A stretch of 25,449 nucleotides of DNA, from assembly GCA_963925015.1 (NCBI GenBank), contig CAWUTX010000040.1:1-25449 (forward strand). The letters run 5' to 3'. A model generated the notes under the pieces. The model searched no databases. It was given only the letters and a program-made list of their open reading frames with translations, and was not told where the DNA came from. Shown in pieces: positions 7,142-15,666 of the stretch. Source of the stretch: JAQBXX01 sp963925015 (GTDB lineage Bacteria; Pseudomonadota; Gammaproteobacteria; SURF-13). Every line of letters begins with the position of its first letter. Within the stretch, counting starts at the first letter, position 1. Made by a program: the position numbers and the translations under genes.

Positions 7142-10100
7142 ATGGCCCACCCGGTACCGGCATCAACTCCTACAGCAGCAGGTTCCGCTCCTATGCTGAA
7201 TCTGCTGCATCCGCCGCCCCCTGCGGAGGCGGGTACGCGCGTGCGCTGGGCACAGCTCTCCGGCAGCAGCTATGGCCTCGCCCTCTGTGAGGCGGCGCGG
7301 CGCCGCTCCGGGCCGCTGCTGGTCATCACCGAAGACACCCTGCACGCGTACCGGCTGGAACATGAGGTGCGTTTCTATGCCGGGGCTCAGGCCGGGCTCC
7401 CGGTACTCACCTTCCCCGACTGGGAGACGCTGCCTTACGACACCTTCTCGCCGCACCAGGACATCATCTCGCAACGCCTTACCGCGCTCTATCAGCTCCC
7501 GGCGCTGGAATGCGGCGTGCTGATCGTGCCGGTGGAGACGCTGCTGCACCGAATCACGCCGCGCGAGTACGTGCAGGCACACAGCCTGCTGCTCGAAACC
7601 GGCGCGCGCTTTGATCTCGGCGCGATGCGCGCCCGGCTGGAGGCGAGCGGGTACCGCTGCGTGTCGCAGGTTATGGAGCACGGCGAGTTCGCTGTGCGCG
7701 GCAGCCTGATGGATCTGTTCCCCATGGGCAGTGAGCTGCCCTACCGCATCGACCTGTTCGACGACAGCATCGACACTCTGCGCACCTTCGATGTGGAGAC
7801 GCAGCTCTCGCTCGCCACGGTGCCCTCCATCCGCCTGCTGCCCGCACGCGAATTTCCCTTGCACGAAGAGGCCATTGCCTTGTTTCGCCGGAATTTCCGC
7901 GAGCAATTCGAAGGCGACCCGCAGCAGAGCCCGCTCTATCGCGACGTGAGCAAGGGCCTCGCACCACCCGGCATCGAATATTACCTGCCGCTGTTTTTCA
8001 CCCACACCCACACCCTGCTCGACTACCTGCCGGAGACCTGCTTGGTGCTTACCACCGCAGGCACGGAACAGGCCGCGCACGCATTCTGGCACTCGGCCTG
8101 CGAGCGCCACGAACAGCGCCGCCACGACTGCGAACGTCCGCTGCTGGCGCCGGAATCCATTTTTGTACCACCCGATGTATTGTTCTCGGGGCTGCTCACT
8201 TTCCCGCAGGTGACACTGCAACATGCGCCCAACCCAGCAGCGTCCAACTTCGCCACCGGCGCACCGCCTGAGCTCACGCTCGATGGCCGCGCCGCACAAC
8301 CCGCCGCGCGGCTGCTGGAGTTTTTAAGCGCGTTTTCCGGTCGCGTGCTGTTAGCCGCCGAAACCTCGGGCCGGCGCGAGACGCTGATCGACCTGCTTAA
8401 GCAGGCCGGACTGGGCCCCGCGGTGTTTAGCGGCTGGCCTGACTTCCTCGCGGGCGACGCGCCACTCGGCATCACCGTAGCGCCGCTGGAACATGGGCTG
8501 CTGCTGCCGGAGGCGCGCATCGCGGTGATCGCGGAGACGCAGCTGTTCGGAAAGCAAGTCCTGCAACGCCGCCGCCGCAAGGCGCGCACGCGCGACGCCG
8601 AGGGTCTGGTGCGCAATCTCGCCGAGCTTTCCCTCGGCAGCCCGGTGGTACACGAAGATCACGGTGTCGGGCGTTATCGCGGGCTGCAAATCCTCAACGT
8701 CGGGGGCCTGCAAACGGAATTCCTCGCGCTCGAATATGCGGGCGGCGACAAACTGTATGTGCCGGTGGCGTCGCTGCATCTCATCAGCCGTTACACCGGC
8801 GCCGCGCCGGAACAGGCACCATGGCACAAGCTCGGCGGTGAGCAATGGGCGCGCGCCAAGCGCAAGGCGGCAGAGCGCGTGTGCGATGTGGCGGCGGAAC
8901 TGCTGGAAATTCACGCGCGGCGCGCGGCGCGTGAAGGCCACGCCTTCACGCTGGACGAGCACGACTACCACGCCTTCGCTGCCGCGTTCCCGTTTGAAGA
9001 AACACCGGATCAGCACGACGCCATCGAAAGCGTGCTTGCCGACATGCAGAGCGGCAAGCCCATGGACCGCCTGGTGTGCGGCGACGTCGGCTTCGGCAAG
9101 ACCGAGGTCGCGATGCGCGCGGCCTTCGTCGCCGTGCAGGGCGGCAGACAGGTCGCCGTGCTGGTGCCGACCACCCTGCTCGCACAGCAGCATTATCAGA
9201 ACTTCAAAGACCGTTTCGCCGACTGGCCGGTACGCATCGAAACGATCTCGCGCTTCCGTTCTAACAAGGAACAGGATGTGGTGATAAAAGGTCTGGCCGA
9301 CGGCGTCATCGACATTGTCATCGGCACGCACAAACTGTTGCAGGAAGGCATCGCCTTCAAACGTCTGGGGCTAGTGATCCTCGATGAGGAACACCGTTTC
9401 GGCGTGCGCCAAAAGGAGCGTTTCAAACAATTGCGCTCCGAGGTCGATGTGCTCACGCTCACCGCCACGCCCATCCCGCGCACGCTCTCGCTCTCACTCT
9501 CCGGCCTGCGCGACCTCTCCATCATCGCCACACCGCCCGCGCGCCGCATTGCGGTCAAGACCTTCGTGCGCGAATGGGACAAGGCCCTGATACACGAGGC
9601 CGTGCTGCGCGAAATCAAACGCGGCGGACAGGTGTATTTTCTGCACAACGACGTCGACACCATCGAGAAAATGGCGCGCGACCTGGCGGCGCTAGTGCCT
9701 GAGGCAAGCGTACGCGTGGCGCACGGCCAGATGCGCGAGCGCGAACTGGAACAGGTGATGCTCGATTTCTATCACCAGCGTTTCAACCTGCTGGTGTGCA
9801 GCACGATTATCGAATCCGGCATCGACGTGCCGAGCGCCAACACCATCATCATCAACCGTGCAGACAAATTCGGCCTGGCCCAGCTTTATCAACTACGCGG
9901 CCGCATCGGGCGCTCGCATCACAGCGCCTACGCCTACCTGATTATTCCGGAACGCAACGCCATCAGTGCCGATGCGAACAAACGGCTCGAAGCCATCGAG
10001 TCGATTCAGGAACTGGGCGCGGGCTTCACCCTCGCCACGCACGATCTCGAAATCCGCGGCGCGGGTGAGTTGCTCGGCGAAGACCAGAGCGGGCAGATGC

Positions 10101-10639
10101 AGGAAATAGGTTTCACGCTCTACAGTGAATTACTGGAGCGCGCCGTGGCCTCGCTCAAGGCCGGACGCGAACCGGAGCTGGATCGCCCGCTCGATCACGG
10201 CGCCGAGATCGACCTGCGTCTGCCCGCGCTGATACCGGACGATTACCTGCCGGACGTGCATGCCCGCCTCATGCTCTACAAACGCATCGCAAGCGCCGCG
10301 ACGGATGACGAACTGCGCGAACTGCAAGTGGAAATGATCGACCGCTTCGGCCTGCTGCCCGACGCCGCCAAAAACCTGTTCACCCTCACCACGCTCAAGC
10401 TCAAGGCGCAACCGCTCGGCATCCGCAAGATCGAGGCGGGCGAAGGCGGTGCGCGCGTCATCTTCAACGACCACCCCGCCGTCGATCCCGGCAAAATCAT
10501 CGCCCTGATTCAACGCGAACCGAAGGTCTACAAACTGGACGGGCAGAATAAACTGCGTATGATTAAAGCACTGCCGGATGCTGCTGCGCGCATACACGCC
10601 GTCGAGCAGTTGTTGCAGACATTGGCGCCGGGTAATTAG
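7142..10639 (+). CDS. mfd: transcription-repair coupling factor
   Basis: Mfd is the ATP-driven DNA translocase that removes stalled RNA polymerase and recruits UvrA to lesions. The 1165-residue protein is full length. The N-terminal UvrB-like module includes LPVLTFPDWETLPYDTFSPH and QRLTALYQL. The RNA-polymerase-interacting part lies around the GSPVVHEDHGVGRYRGL block near residue 500. The translocase has Walker A GDVGFGKTE near residue 645, a DEEHRFG box near residue 747, and LRGRIGRS in the second RecA lobe, followed by the TRG region and the C-terminal UvrA-occluding domain. The ATG at 7142 is chosen; a TTG is adjacent upstream, and an ATG 17 codons downstream (MLNLLHPPPP) is also possible. 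The gene stands alone, divergent from clpS and convergent with folD. Confidence 0.97.
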   Translation: MAHPVPASTPTAAGSAPMLNLLHPPPPAEAGTRVRWAQLSGSSYGLALCEAARRRSGPLLVITEDTLHAYRLEHEVRFYAGAQAGLPVLTFPDWETLPYDTFSPHQDIISQRLTALYQLPALECGVLIVPVETLLHRITPREYVQAHSLLLETGARFDLGAMRARLEASGYRCVSQVMEHGEFAVRGSLMDLFPMGSELPYRIDLFDDSIDTLRTFDVETQLSLATVPSIRLLPAREFPLHEEAIALFRRNFREQFEGDPQQSPLYRDVSKGLAPPGIEYYLPLFFTHTHTLLDYLPETCLVLTTAGTEQAAHAFWHSACERHEQRRHDCERPLLAPESIFVPPDVLFSGLLTFPQVTLQHAPNPAASNFATGAPPELTLDGRAAQPAARLLEFLSAFSGRVLLAAETSGRRETLIDLLKQAGLGPAVFSGWPDFLAGDAPLGITVAPLEHGLLLPEARIAVIAETQLFGKQVLQRRRRKARTRDAEGLVRNLAELSLGSPVVHEDHGVGRYRGLQILNVGGLQTEFLALEYAGGDKLYVPVASLHLISRYTGAAPEQAPWHKLGGEQWARAKRKAAERVCDVAAELLEIHARRAAREGHAFTLDEHDYHAFAAAFPFEETPDQHDAIESVLADMQSGKPMDRLVCGDVGFGKTEVAMRAAFVAVQGGRQVAVLVPTTLLAQQHYQNFKDRFADWPVRIETISRFRSNKEQDVVIKGLADGVIDIVIGTHKLLQEGIAFKRLGLVILDEEHRFGVRQKERFKQLRSEVDVLTLTATPIPRTLSLSLSGLRDLSIIATPPARRIAVKTFVREWDKALIHEAVLREIKRGGQVYFLHNDVDTIEKMARDLAALVPEASVRVAHGQMRERELEQVMLDFYHQRFNLLVCSTIIESGIDVPSANTIIINRADKFGLAQLYQLRGRIGRSHHSAYAYLIIPERNAISADANKRLEAIESIQELGAGFTLATHDLEIRGAGELLGEDQSGQMQEIGFTLYSELLERAVASLKAGREPELDRPLDHGAEIDLRLPALIPDDYLPDVHARLMLYKRIASAATDDELRELQVEMIDRFGLLPDAAKNLFTLTTLKLKAQPLGIRKIEAGEGGARVIFNDHPAVDPGKIIALIQREPKVYKLDGQNKLRMIKALPDAAARIHAVEQLLQTLAPGN

Positions 10640-10703
10640 ATCGAGCAGGCTTGGTCGCTCCCGGCATCCTGCCTCCCGCGACACTAGCACGTCCCTGTGC
10701 GTC

Positions 10704-10738
10704 GTTGGATCCGTCGCTGCGCTCCTTGACCCAACCTA
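10704..10738. repeat. degenerate REP-like hairpin at the mfd/folD convergence
   Basis: GTTGGATC (10704-10711) pairs, with one mismatch, with GACCCAAC (10728-10735) around a GC-rich loop. The ending CCCAACCTA is the same as in the infA/clpA repeat. The element overlaps the folD stop codon and lies between two convergent gene ends, so it looks like a decayed half of that family. Confidence 0.5.
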
Positions 10739-11593
10739 GTCAACTGACAGATGCTCCGCCGCATCGACGGTGTTCTGCAGCAGCGTCGCCACCGTCATTG
10801 GCCCGACGCCCCCGGGCACCGGCGTGATCCAGCCTGCGCGTGTTTTCGCGGCTTCAAATTCCACGTCACCACAGAGTGAGCCGTCGGGCAGGCGGTTGAT
10901 GCCGACGTCGATGACGATGGCGCCGGGCTTGATCCATTCACCGTGTATGAGGCCGGGCTTGCCGACGGCGGCCACTACGATATCGGCGCGCGCGACGTGC
11001 GCGCCGAGGTCTTGCGTGAAGCGGTGGCAGAGGGTGACGGTGCAGCCTGCGAGCAGCAGCTCCAGCCCCATCGGTCGGCCGACGATGTTGGAGGTGCCCA
11101 CCACCACCGCATGCTTTCCGGTGAGCGGCACGCCGGTGTGCTCCAGCAGCGTCATCACGCCACGCGGGGTGCAGGGGCGCAGGCGCGGCATGCGCAGGGC
11201 CAGGCGCCCGATATTGCAGGGATGAAATCCGTCCACGTCCTTGTCGGGGTTGATGCGCTCGATCACGGCGTCGGCTGCGATGTGCGCGGGCAGGGGCAGT
11301 TGCACCAGAATGCCGTCCACGTCGGCGCGTGTATTCAATTCATCGATGAGGGCCAGCAGCTCTTGCTTTGACGTGGCGGCGGGAAGATCGTAGGCCAGCG
11401 AACTTATCCCGGCCTCCTCGCAGGCCTTGCGCTTGCTGCGCACATAGACTTGCGAGGCCGCCCCGTCGCCCAGCAGTATCACCGCCAGCCCCGGCGCCCG
11501 CTGCCCAGCCGCCAGACGTGCCTGCACGCGCTGCTTCACGGTCTGCTGCAGGGCAGCGGCAATCGTCTTGCCGTCGATGATGTGTGCGCTCAT
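10736..11593 (-). CDS. folD: bifunctional methylenetetrahydrofolate dehydrogenase / methenyltetrahydrofolate cyclohydrolase
   Basis: FolD interconverts 5,10-methylene-, methenyl- and 10-formyl-tetrahydrofolate with NADP, supplying one-carbon units for purine, formyl-Met and related synthesis. The protein is 285 residues and normal in length. Y50 and K54 of the SQVYVRSKRKACEEAGI motif form the usual catalytic site. DVDGILVQLPLPAH (91-104) and NPDKDVDGFHPCNIGRL are the family signatures. VVGTSNIVGRPMG is the nucleotide-binding loop, and PVPGGVGPMTVATLL lies near the end. The start is the ATG at 11593 (MSAHIIDGKTIA); an upstream in-frame extension to 11647 has no family resemblance. The gene is monocistronic and divergent from the tRNA cluster. 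Confidence 0.97.
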   Translation of the reverse strand: MSAHIIDGKTIAAALQQTVKQRVQARLAAGQRAPGLAVILLGDGAASQVYVRSKRKACEEAGISSLAYDLPAATSKQELLALIDELNTRADVDGILVQLPLPAHIAADAVIERINPDKDVDGFHPCNIGRLALRMPRLRPCTPRGVMTLLEHTGVPLTGKHAVVVGTSNIVGRPMGLELLLAGCTVTLCHRFTQDLGAHVARADIVVAAVGKPGLIHGEWIKPGAIVIDVGINRLPDGSLCGDVEFEAAKTRAGWITPVPGGVGPMTVATLLQNTVDAAEHLSVD

Positions 11594-11689
11594 GGTGGGG
11601 AAACGAGAGATGTCAATTAAGCTCCAATGATCGCACGCCCACCTCATTTCACCAAGGGTGGGGCGGGAGGATTATAATTGGGTGTCCAA

Positions 11690-11718
11690 TTGACCCTCGT
11701 GGGAACGGCGCGTATCAT
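11690..11718 (+). promoter_or_regulatory. sigma-70 promoter of the Pro-Arg-His-Lys tRNA cluster
   Basis: TTGACC (11690-11695), a 17-bp spacer and TATCAT (11713-11718) form a near-consensus promoter, followed by a CGCC discriminator as in stringently controlled stable-RNA promoters. Transcription would start near 11725, about 50 nt before tRNA-Pro. Confidence 0.7.
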
Positions 11719-11777
11719 CGCCAACCTTGTGCCGGAGTCCGGTTCCAGTGTAGCTTCTGGCGAATGCGAGAGACTTT

Positions 11778-11854
<77 letters not shown>

Positions 11855-11863
11855 TCCCTCATC

Positions 11864-11884
11864 CCCATCGCTTCTCCCGATGGG
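11864..11884 (+). other. small hairpin between tRNA-Pro and tRNA-Arg
   Basis: CCCATCG (11864-11870) and CGATGGG (11878-11884) form a 7-bp perfect stem with a 7-nt loop in the tRNA precursor. There is no T tract, so it is more likely a spacer or processing structure than a terminator. Confidence 0.45.
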
Positions 11885-11927
11885 CGAAGGGGGCGAGCCG
11901 AGGCGCTGCGCGCGCTTGGTATGATTG

Positions 11928-12004
11928 GCGCCCGTAGCTCATCTGGATAGAGCACCGGCCTTCTAAGCCGGTGGTAGCAGGTTCGAGTCCTGCCGGGCGC
12001 ACCA
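11928..12004 (+). tRNA. tRNA-Arg (anticodon TCT)
   Basis: The acceptor GCGCCCG pairs with CGGGCGC, the anticodon stem CCGGC/GCCGG holds loop CTTCTAA, and the T arm is GCAGGTTCGAGTCCTGC. ACCA is encoded at the 3' end. It reads AGA codons. Confidence 0.97.
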
Positions 12005-12045
12005 GTTTCAAAACGCCGGAATGTAGTACAATGGCGCGCAGTTAT

Positions 12046-12122
12046 GGTGGGCGTAGCTCAGTCGGTAGAGCCCCGGATTGTGATTCCGGTTGTCGTGGGT
12101 TCGATCCCCATCGCTCACCCCA
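12046..12122 (+). tRNA. tRNA-His (anticodon GTG)
   Basis: The acceptor GTGGGCG pairs with CGCTCAC, with one G-T pair. The base before it is G (position -1), opposite discriminator C73, the identity pair of histidine tRNA. The anticodon stem CCGGA/TCCGG holds loop TTGTGAT. CCA is encoded. A TACAAT at 12027-12032 with a GC-rich discriminator could be a weak internal promoter. Confidence 0.95.
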
Positions 12123-12128
12123 AAATAC

Positions 12129-12204
12129 GGGCCGTTAGCTCAGTTGGTAGAGCAGCTGACTCTTAATCAGTAGGTCGCTGGTTCGACCCCAGCACGGCCC
12201 ACCA
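12129..12204 (+). tRNA. tRNA-Lys (anticodon CTT)
   Basis: The acceptor GGGCCGT pairs with ACGGCCC. The anticodon stem GCTGA/TCAGT holds loop CTCTTAA, so the anticodon is CTT rather than the universal TTT isoacceptor. The T arm is GCTGGTTCGACCCCAGC and CCA is encoded. It ends 19 bp before the convergent phoR stop, with no obvious intrinsic terminator between them. Confidence 0.96.
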
Positions 12205-12223
12205 CCTACACCCCCACCCACGC

Positions 12224-13555
12224 TCAGACGTTGCTCGCATCGCGCGCACGCTGTTGCGTGTCCGCCAGATGCACCAGCGCCGCGAGCGGAAAATCACAAC
12301 TGAAGCTGCTGCCCTTGCCCAGCTCGCTCTCGATGCGCAACTGCGCACCGTGTCGGTTGAGCACATGCTTGACGATGGCGAGCCCGAGGCCGGTGCCCCC
12401 GCTCTGGCGCGAGCGCCCGGCATCGATGCGGTAAAAGCGCTCGGTAAGGCGCGGGATGTGGTGCGCGGCGATACCTGCGCCGGTGTCGCTCACCGCAAGA
12501 TGCACGCCTGCGGCATCGCGGAACCAGCGCACACGGATTTCACCCTGCTCCGGGGTGTACTGCACGGCGTTGAACGCCAGATTGGAAAATGCGCTGCGCA
12601 ATTCATCCGCGTTGCCGCGCAGCCCGAGCTCCCTGTCGGCATCAAGCACGATGTGATGCTCGCGTGCGCCGCTCAAGGCCCGCGCCTCCAACACGATGGC
12701 CTCAAGCAGTTCGGCCACCGCCACATTCTCCACCCGGGACGGCTGCTCCATCTCTAGACGCGACAGCAGCAGCAGATCCTGCACGATATTCTGCATGCGC
12801 TGCGCCTGCTGCCGCATGAGCTGCATCGGACGCCGCCAGTCGGGCGGACACTCCGGGGCGTCTTCGTTCGCCGTCTCGAAAAAGCCGCTGATCACCGTGA
12901 GCGGGGTGCGCAACTCATGCGACACGTTGGCGACAAAATCACTGCGCACCTGTTCCAGACGGCGGATGCGCGTGATGTCGCGCGCGACCAGCAGACGCTG
13001 CTCATTGCCGTAAGGCACCACCAGCACCGCGAGCAGTGCGTCGGCATTCGTCGGCGCGGACAACTCCACGCTGCTGGAGTAATCGCGCGCCGCAAGAAAT
13101 TCGATAAACGCCGGGTGACGCAGCAGATTGCTGATGCGCTGGCCGACGTCCTGCGGCCAATGCAGGCCCAACAGCTGTTGCGCCGCGTTATTAAACCACT
13201 CGATTTCGTCATGCATGCCGAGCACGACCACAGCGTCCGGCAGCGCGGCGGCGGCGTCTTCAAACCGCGTGAGGGTGCGGGTGAGCTTACGCTTGCGTTT
13301 GCGATTACGCGCCTGCAGGCGCGCGAGATCGGTAAATATGACATCCCATGCCCCGCTCGAAACGGGAGGGTGCGCGTCCTCGCCCTGCGCCAGCCAGCGC
13401 TGCAAGCGCATCAGATTGACGAGATGCCAGCCGAGATAACCGAGCACTGCGAGCAGCAGGAAAAGTTCAGCGTAGCCCGCCACCAGCCCCGTCACGAACG
13501 CGACCAGCCCGATGCCCGTCAACCGCCAAAATTCGTTTATCCAGACCTGGCGCAT
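12224..13555 (-). CDS. phoR: phosphate regulon sensor histidine kinase
   Basis: PhoR senses phosphate status through the Pst system and phosphorylates PhoB. The 443-residue protein has the PhoR layout: two hydrophobic segments at about residues 13-49, a basic linker (RNRKRKRKL, 83-91), a PAS domain starting near residue 97 (LPDAVVVLGMHDEIEWFN), and the phospho-acceptor H213 in VSHELRTPLTVISGF. The ATPase boxes follow: N box NLAFNAVQYTPE, G1 DTGAGI, G2 GGTGLGLAI. There is no large periplasmic domain, as is normal for PhoR. The start is ATG 13555 (MRQVWINEFW). phoB would normally precede it, but here the upstream neighbour is the divergent birA, so the partner is elsewhere. The PhoR name rests on architecture, not on the operon. 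Confidence 0.88.
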   Translation of the reverse strand: MRQVWINEFWRLTGIGLVAFVTGLVAGYAELFLLLAVLGYLGWHLVNLMRLQRWLAQGEDAHPPVSSGAWDVIFTDLARLQARNRKRKRKLTRTLTRFEDAAAALPDAVVVLGMHDEIEWFNNAAQQLLGLHWPQDVGQRISNLLRHPAFIEFLAARDYSSSVELSAPTNADALLAVLVVPYGNEQRLLVARDITRIRRLEQVRSDFVANVSHELRTPLTVISGFFETANEDAPECPPDWRRPMQLMRQQAQRMQNIVQDLLLLSRLEMEQPSRVENVAVAELLEAIVLEARALSGAREHHIVLDADRELGLRGNADELRSAFSNLAFNAVQYTPEQGEIRVRWFRDAAGVHLAVSDTGAGIAAHHIPRLTERFYRIDAGRSRQSGGTGLGLAIVKHVLNRHGAQLRIESELGKGSSFSCDFPLAALVHLADTQQRARDASNV

Positions 13556-13587
13556 GCCGTCCTCAGAGCTACCGGTAAGTTCCTATT

Positions 13588-14595
13588 TTGCTACACTGGG
13601 CCGCCAGGCGCCAGAAACTGAATCGACACCTCTTAAGCCTGCTGAGTGACGGCCTGTTCCATTCCGGCACGGCGCTGGGCCATACGCTCGGCGTGAGCCG
13701 CAGCGGGGTGTGGAAGGAGATGCAGGCACTGTCCGCCGCAGGCCTCGAAGTCCATGCCGTCACGGGCCGTGGCTACCGCCTTACGCACCCGGTCGAAGCG
13801 CTGCATGAAGACGCGATACGCGCGGCCTTGAGCAAACCCGCACAGCGGCTGCTCGGCAAGATCGACATCCTCGACGCCACCGATTCCACCAATCTGTATT
13901 TGATGCGTCAGGCGGCCTGCGGCGCGCCCGGCGGCACGGCCTGTCTCGCCGAGCAGCAACACGCGGGGCGCGGGCGGCATGGGCGCACCTGGGTCTCGCC
14001 GCCGGGCGGCAATATCTATCTCTCGCTGCTGTGGCGCTTCGCGGCAGGCCCCGGCACACTCGGCGGCGCCAGCCTCGCCGTTGCGGTGGCCGTGATGCGC
14101 GCGCTGCACGCCGCCGGTCTGCCCACCGGTATCAAAGGCGCAGGTCTGAAATGGCCGAACGACGTGCTCTGGCAAGGGCGCAAGCTCGCCGGTATCCTGC
14201 TCGACATGACGGGCGAAAGCTCCGGGCCGTGCCATCTGGTCGCCGGCGTCGGCCTGAATGTGGTTATGCCGGCGCAGGCGGCGCGGCTGATAGATCAACC
14301 GTGGGTAGACGTGCGCGCACTGCTCGACCCGCCGCCATCGCGCAACCTGCTCGCGGGTCTGCTGCTGCAACACCTGCTGCTGGCGTTGCACGAATTTCAG
14401 CGCCACGGCCTCGCGCCGTTCATGGCGGAGTGGAAGCAGCTTGATCTCATCGCAGGCAAGCGCGTGGCGCTCAACATCGCCGGACGCAACATCCACGGCT
14501 TGGCCCAAGGCGTGGCGGACGACGGCGCGCTCAAACTGCTCGTGAACGGCGCCACACAGCGCTATTATTCCGGCGCAGTGAGTATGGCGAAGTGA
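13588..14595 (+). CDS. birA: biotin--[acetyl-CoA-carboxylase] ligase / biotin operon repressor
   Basis: BirA makes biotinyl-AMP, biotinylates AccB, and through its N-terminal helix-turn-helix can repress biotin genes. The 335 residues include a winged helix at about 12-65 (FHSGTALGHTLGVSRSGVWK) and DATDSTNLYL (96-105). The biotin/ATP loop GRGRHGRTW spans 127-135, followed by LKWPNDVLWQGRKLAGIL and a C-terminal SH3-like domain. The frame has a stop at 13576-13578, so the only usual start near the family N-terminus is TTG 13588, without a good Shine-Dalgarno. The start is therefore uncertain; a slightly downstream start is possible. Only 32 bp separates it from the divergent phoR start. coaX follows after 16 bp. 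Confidence 0.93.
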   Translation: MLHWAARRQKLNRHLLSLLSDGLFHSGTALGHTLGVSRSGVWKEMQALSAAGLEVHAVTGRGYRLTHPVEALHEDAIRAALSKPAQRLLGKIDILDATDSTNLYLMRQAACGAPGGTACLAEQQHAGRGRHGRTWVSPPGGNIYLSLLWRFAAGPGTLGGASLAVAVAVMRALHAAGLPTGIKGAGLKWPNDVLWQGRKLAGILLDMTGESSGPCHLVAGVGLNVVMPAQAARLIDQPWVDVRALLDPPPSRNLLAGLLLQHLLLALHEFQRHGLAPFMAEWKQLDLIAGKRVALNIAGRNIHGLAQGVADDGALKLLVNGATQRYYSGAVSMAK

Positions 14596-14611
14596 GCGTA
14601 AGGGAGTTGGC

Positions 14612-15376
14612 ATGAGTACGGAAAAAATCCTGTTGCTCGACAGCGGCAACACGCGCATCAAATGGGCGTGGCTGACCGCCGCAGGGCTCGAACATCCGGG
14701 CAGCGCCATGCAGGCGTGGATTGATCTGCATGCGCACGCGCAATCCGCATGGAGCCAGATCGCCACGCCCACGCGCATTATCGTGTCGAACGTCGCGGGC
14801 GAAGAGTTTGCCGCACGCCTGTCCGCATGCACGCAACGGCTGTGGAAACTGGAGCCGGAATTCATACACGCGCAAACCCACGCCTGCGGCGTCACCAACG
14901 CTTATGCTGACCCCGGCAAGCTCGGTGCCGACCGCTGGGTGGCGCTGATTGCGGCGCACCGGCACACCCCCGGCGCCGTGTGCGTAGTGGATTGCGGCAC
15001 GGCGGTGACTATTGAAACCTTGACGGCGGACGGCAATCATTCAGGCGGCGTTATACTGCCGGGGCTCAGATTGATGCAGCGCGCATTGTTTGAACACACG
15101 CAACAGATCGGTGATGACATGAATCCGGTTACGCACCCTCTCACGCCGTTCGCGCGCTCCACACAGGCAGCGGTGCAAAACGGCTCGCTGTATGCGCTCA
15201 CCGGCGCCATCGAACGCGCAGCAGCAGACGTCGAGGCCGCTCTCGGCACCGCCGTCACCCGCATCATCACCGGCGGTGACGCCGCGCGCGTCCTGCCCCA
15301 TCTCACCGCGCGCTACCGTCACGCGCCCGACCTGGTGCTGCAAGGCCTCGCCGTGATCGCAGGATATCCATCGTGA
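14612..15376 (+). CDS. coaX: type III pantothenate kinase
   Basis: CoaX phosphorylates pantothenate, the first step of coenzyme A synthesis, and unlike CoaA it is not inhibited by CoA. The 254-residue protein is normal for the family and has the ASKHA fold. The phosphate-1 motif is LLDSGNTRIKW (8-18), PGKLGADRWVAL is the substrate region, VVDCGTAVTIE is phosphate 2, and a glycine-rich ITGGDA lies near the C-terminus. ATG 14612 has the ribosome-binding site AAGGGAG 5 bp upstream. It is coupled to birA, a common gammaproteobacterial pair, and its stop overlaps the start of the next small gene by 4 bp (GTGA). Confidence 0.96.
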   Translation: MSTEKILLLDSGNTRIKWAWLTAAGLEHPGSAMQAWIDLHAHAQSAWSQIATPTRIIVSNVAGEEFAARLSACTQRLWKLEPEFIHAQTHACGVTNAYADPGKLGADRWVALIAAHRHTPGAVCVVDCGTAVTIETLTADGNHSGGVILPGLRLMQRALFEHTQQIGDDMNPVTHPLTPFARSTQAAVQNGSLYALTGAIERAAADVEAALGTAVTRIITGGDAARVLPHLTARYRHAPDLVLQGLAVIAGYPS

Positions 15377-15603
15377 AAAGGTTATTTCTGTTGCTGGTAC
15401 TGCTGAACCTAGGTTTTTTCACCTGGCAACTCGTAGGGGATCACACTGAGTCTCCGACGGCCACCACGACCGACAAAACGAAAGGTATCGTGCTGCTGCG
15501 CGAACTCAATGCCGACCAACTCAAGCAACTGTCACCTGCCGCCGAGCCGCCCTCCGCGCCCGAGGAGAGCCTGCCGTCAGCCACGCATCTGGTCACGCCA
15601 TAA
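15373..15603 (+). CDS. small membrane-anchored protein, probably a SPOR-family protein lacking its SPOR domain
   Basis: The product is 76 residues, starting at a GTG that overlaps the coaX stop (GTGA), so translation is probably coupled. Residues 4-20 (LFLLLVLLNLGFFTWQL) form a single hydrophobic anchor with the N-terminus in the cytoplasm. The rest is a polar, Pro/Glu/Ala-rich linker with KGIVLLRELNADQLKQL. In related bacteria the gene after birA-coaX often codes for a longer protein with this kind of anchor plus a C-terminal SPOR domain that binds denuded septal peptidoglycan. Here the frame stops before any such domain and tRNA-Thr follows at once. The homology is from memory and needs a profile search. 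It could also be an intact small protein. Confidence 0.6.
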   Translation: MKRLFLLLVLLNLGFFTWQLVGDHTESPTATTTDKTKGIVLLRELNADQLKQLSPAAEPPSAPEESLPSATHLVTP

Positions 15604-15604
15604 A

Positions 15605-15633
15605 TTGCCTTCGCTACATGAATTCCCTACAAT
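15605..15633 (+). promoter_or_regulatory. sigma-70 promoter of tRNA-Thr
   Basis: TTGCCT (15605-15610), a 17-bp spacer and TACAAT (15628-15633) are followed by a GC-rich GGCCGCAC discriminator, typical of growth-rate-controlled tRNA promoters. The tRNA begins 34 bp after the -10. The -35 begins 2 bp after the stop of the small ORF. Confidence 0.6.
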
Positions 15634-15666
15634 GGCCGCACTTTCCGCACACATCGTACTTCCAAC

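Noticed and set aside
7163..8299. A 378-codon open frame antisense to the mfd 5' region
   Set aside because: Fully overlaps mfd and its composition is that of a shadow frame.
11671..11678. ATTATAAT as a folD or tRNA -10 element
   Set aside because: No matching -35 at the right spacing on either strand; the TTGACC/TATCAT pair further downstream is much better for the tRNA cluster.
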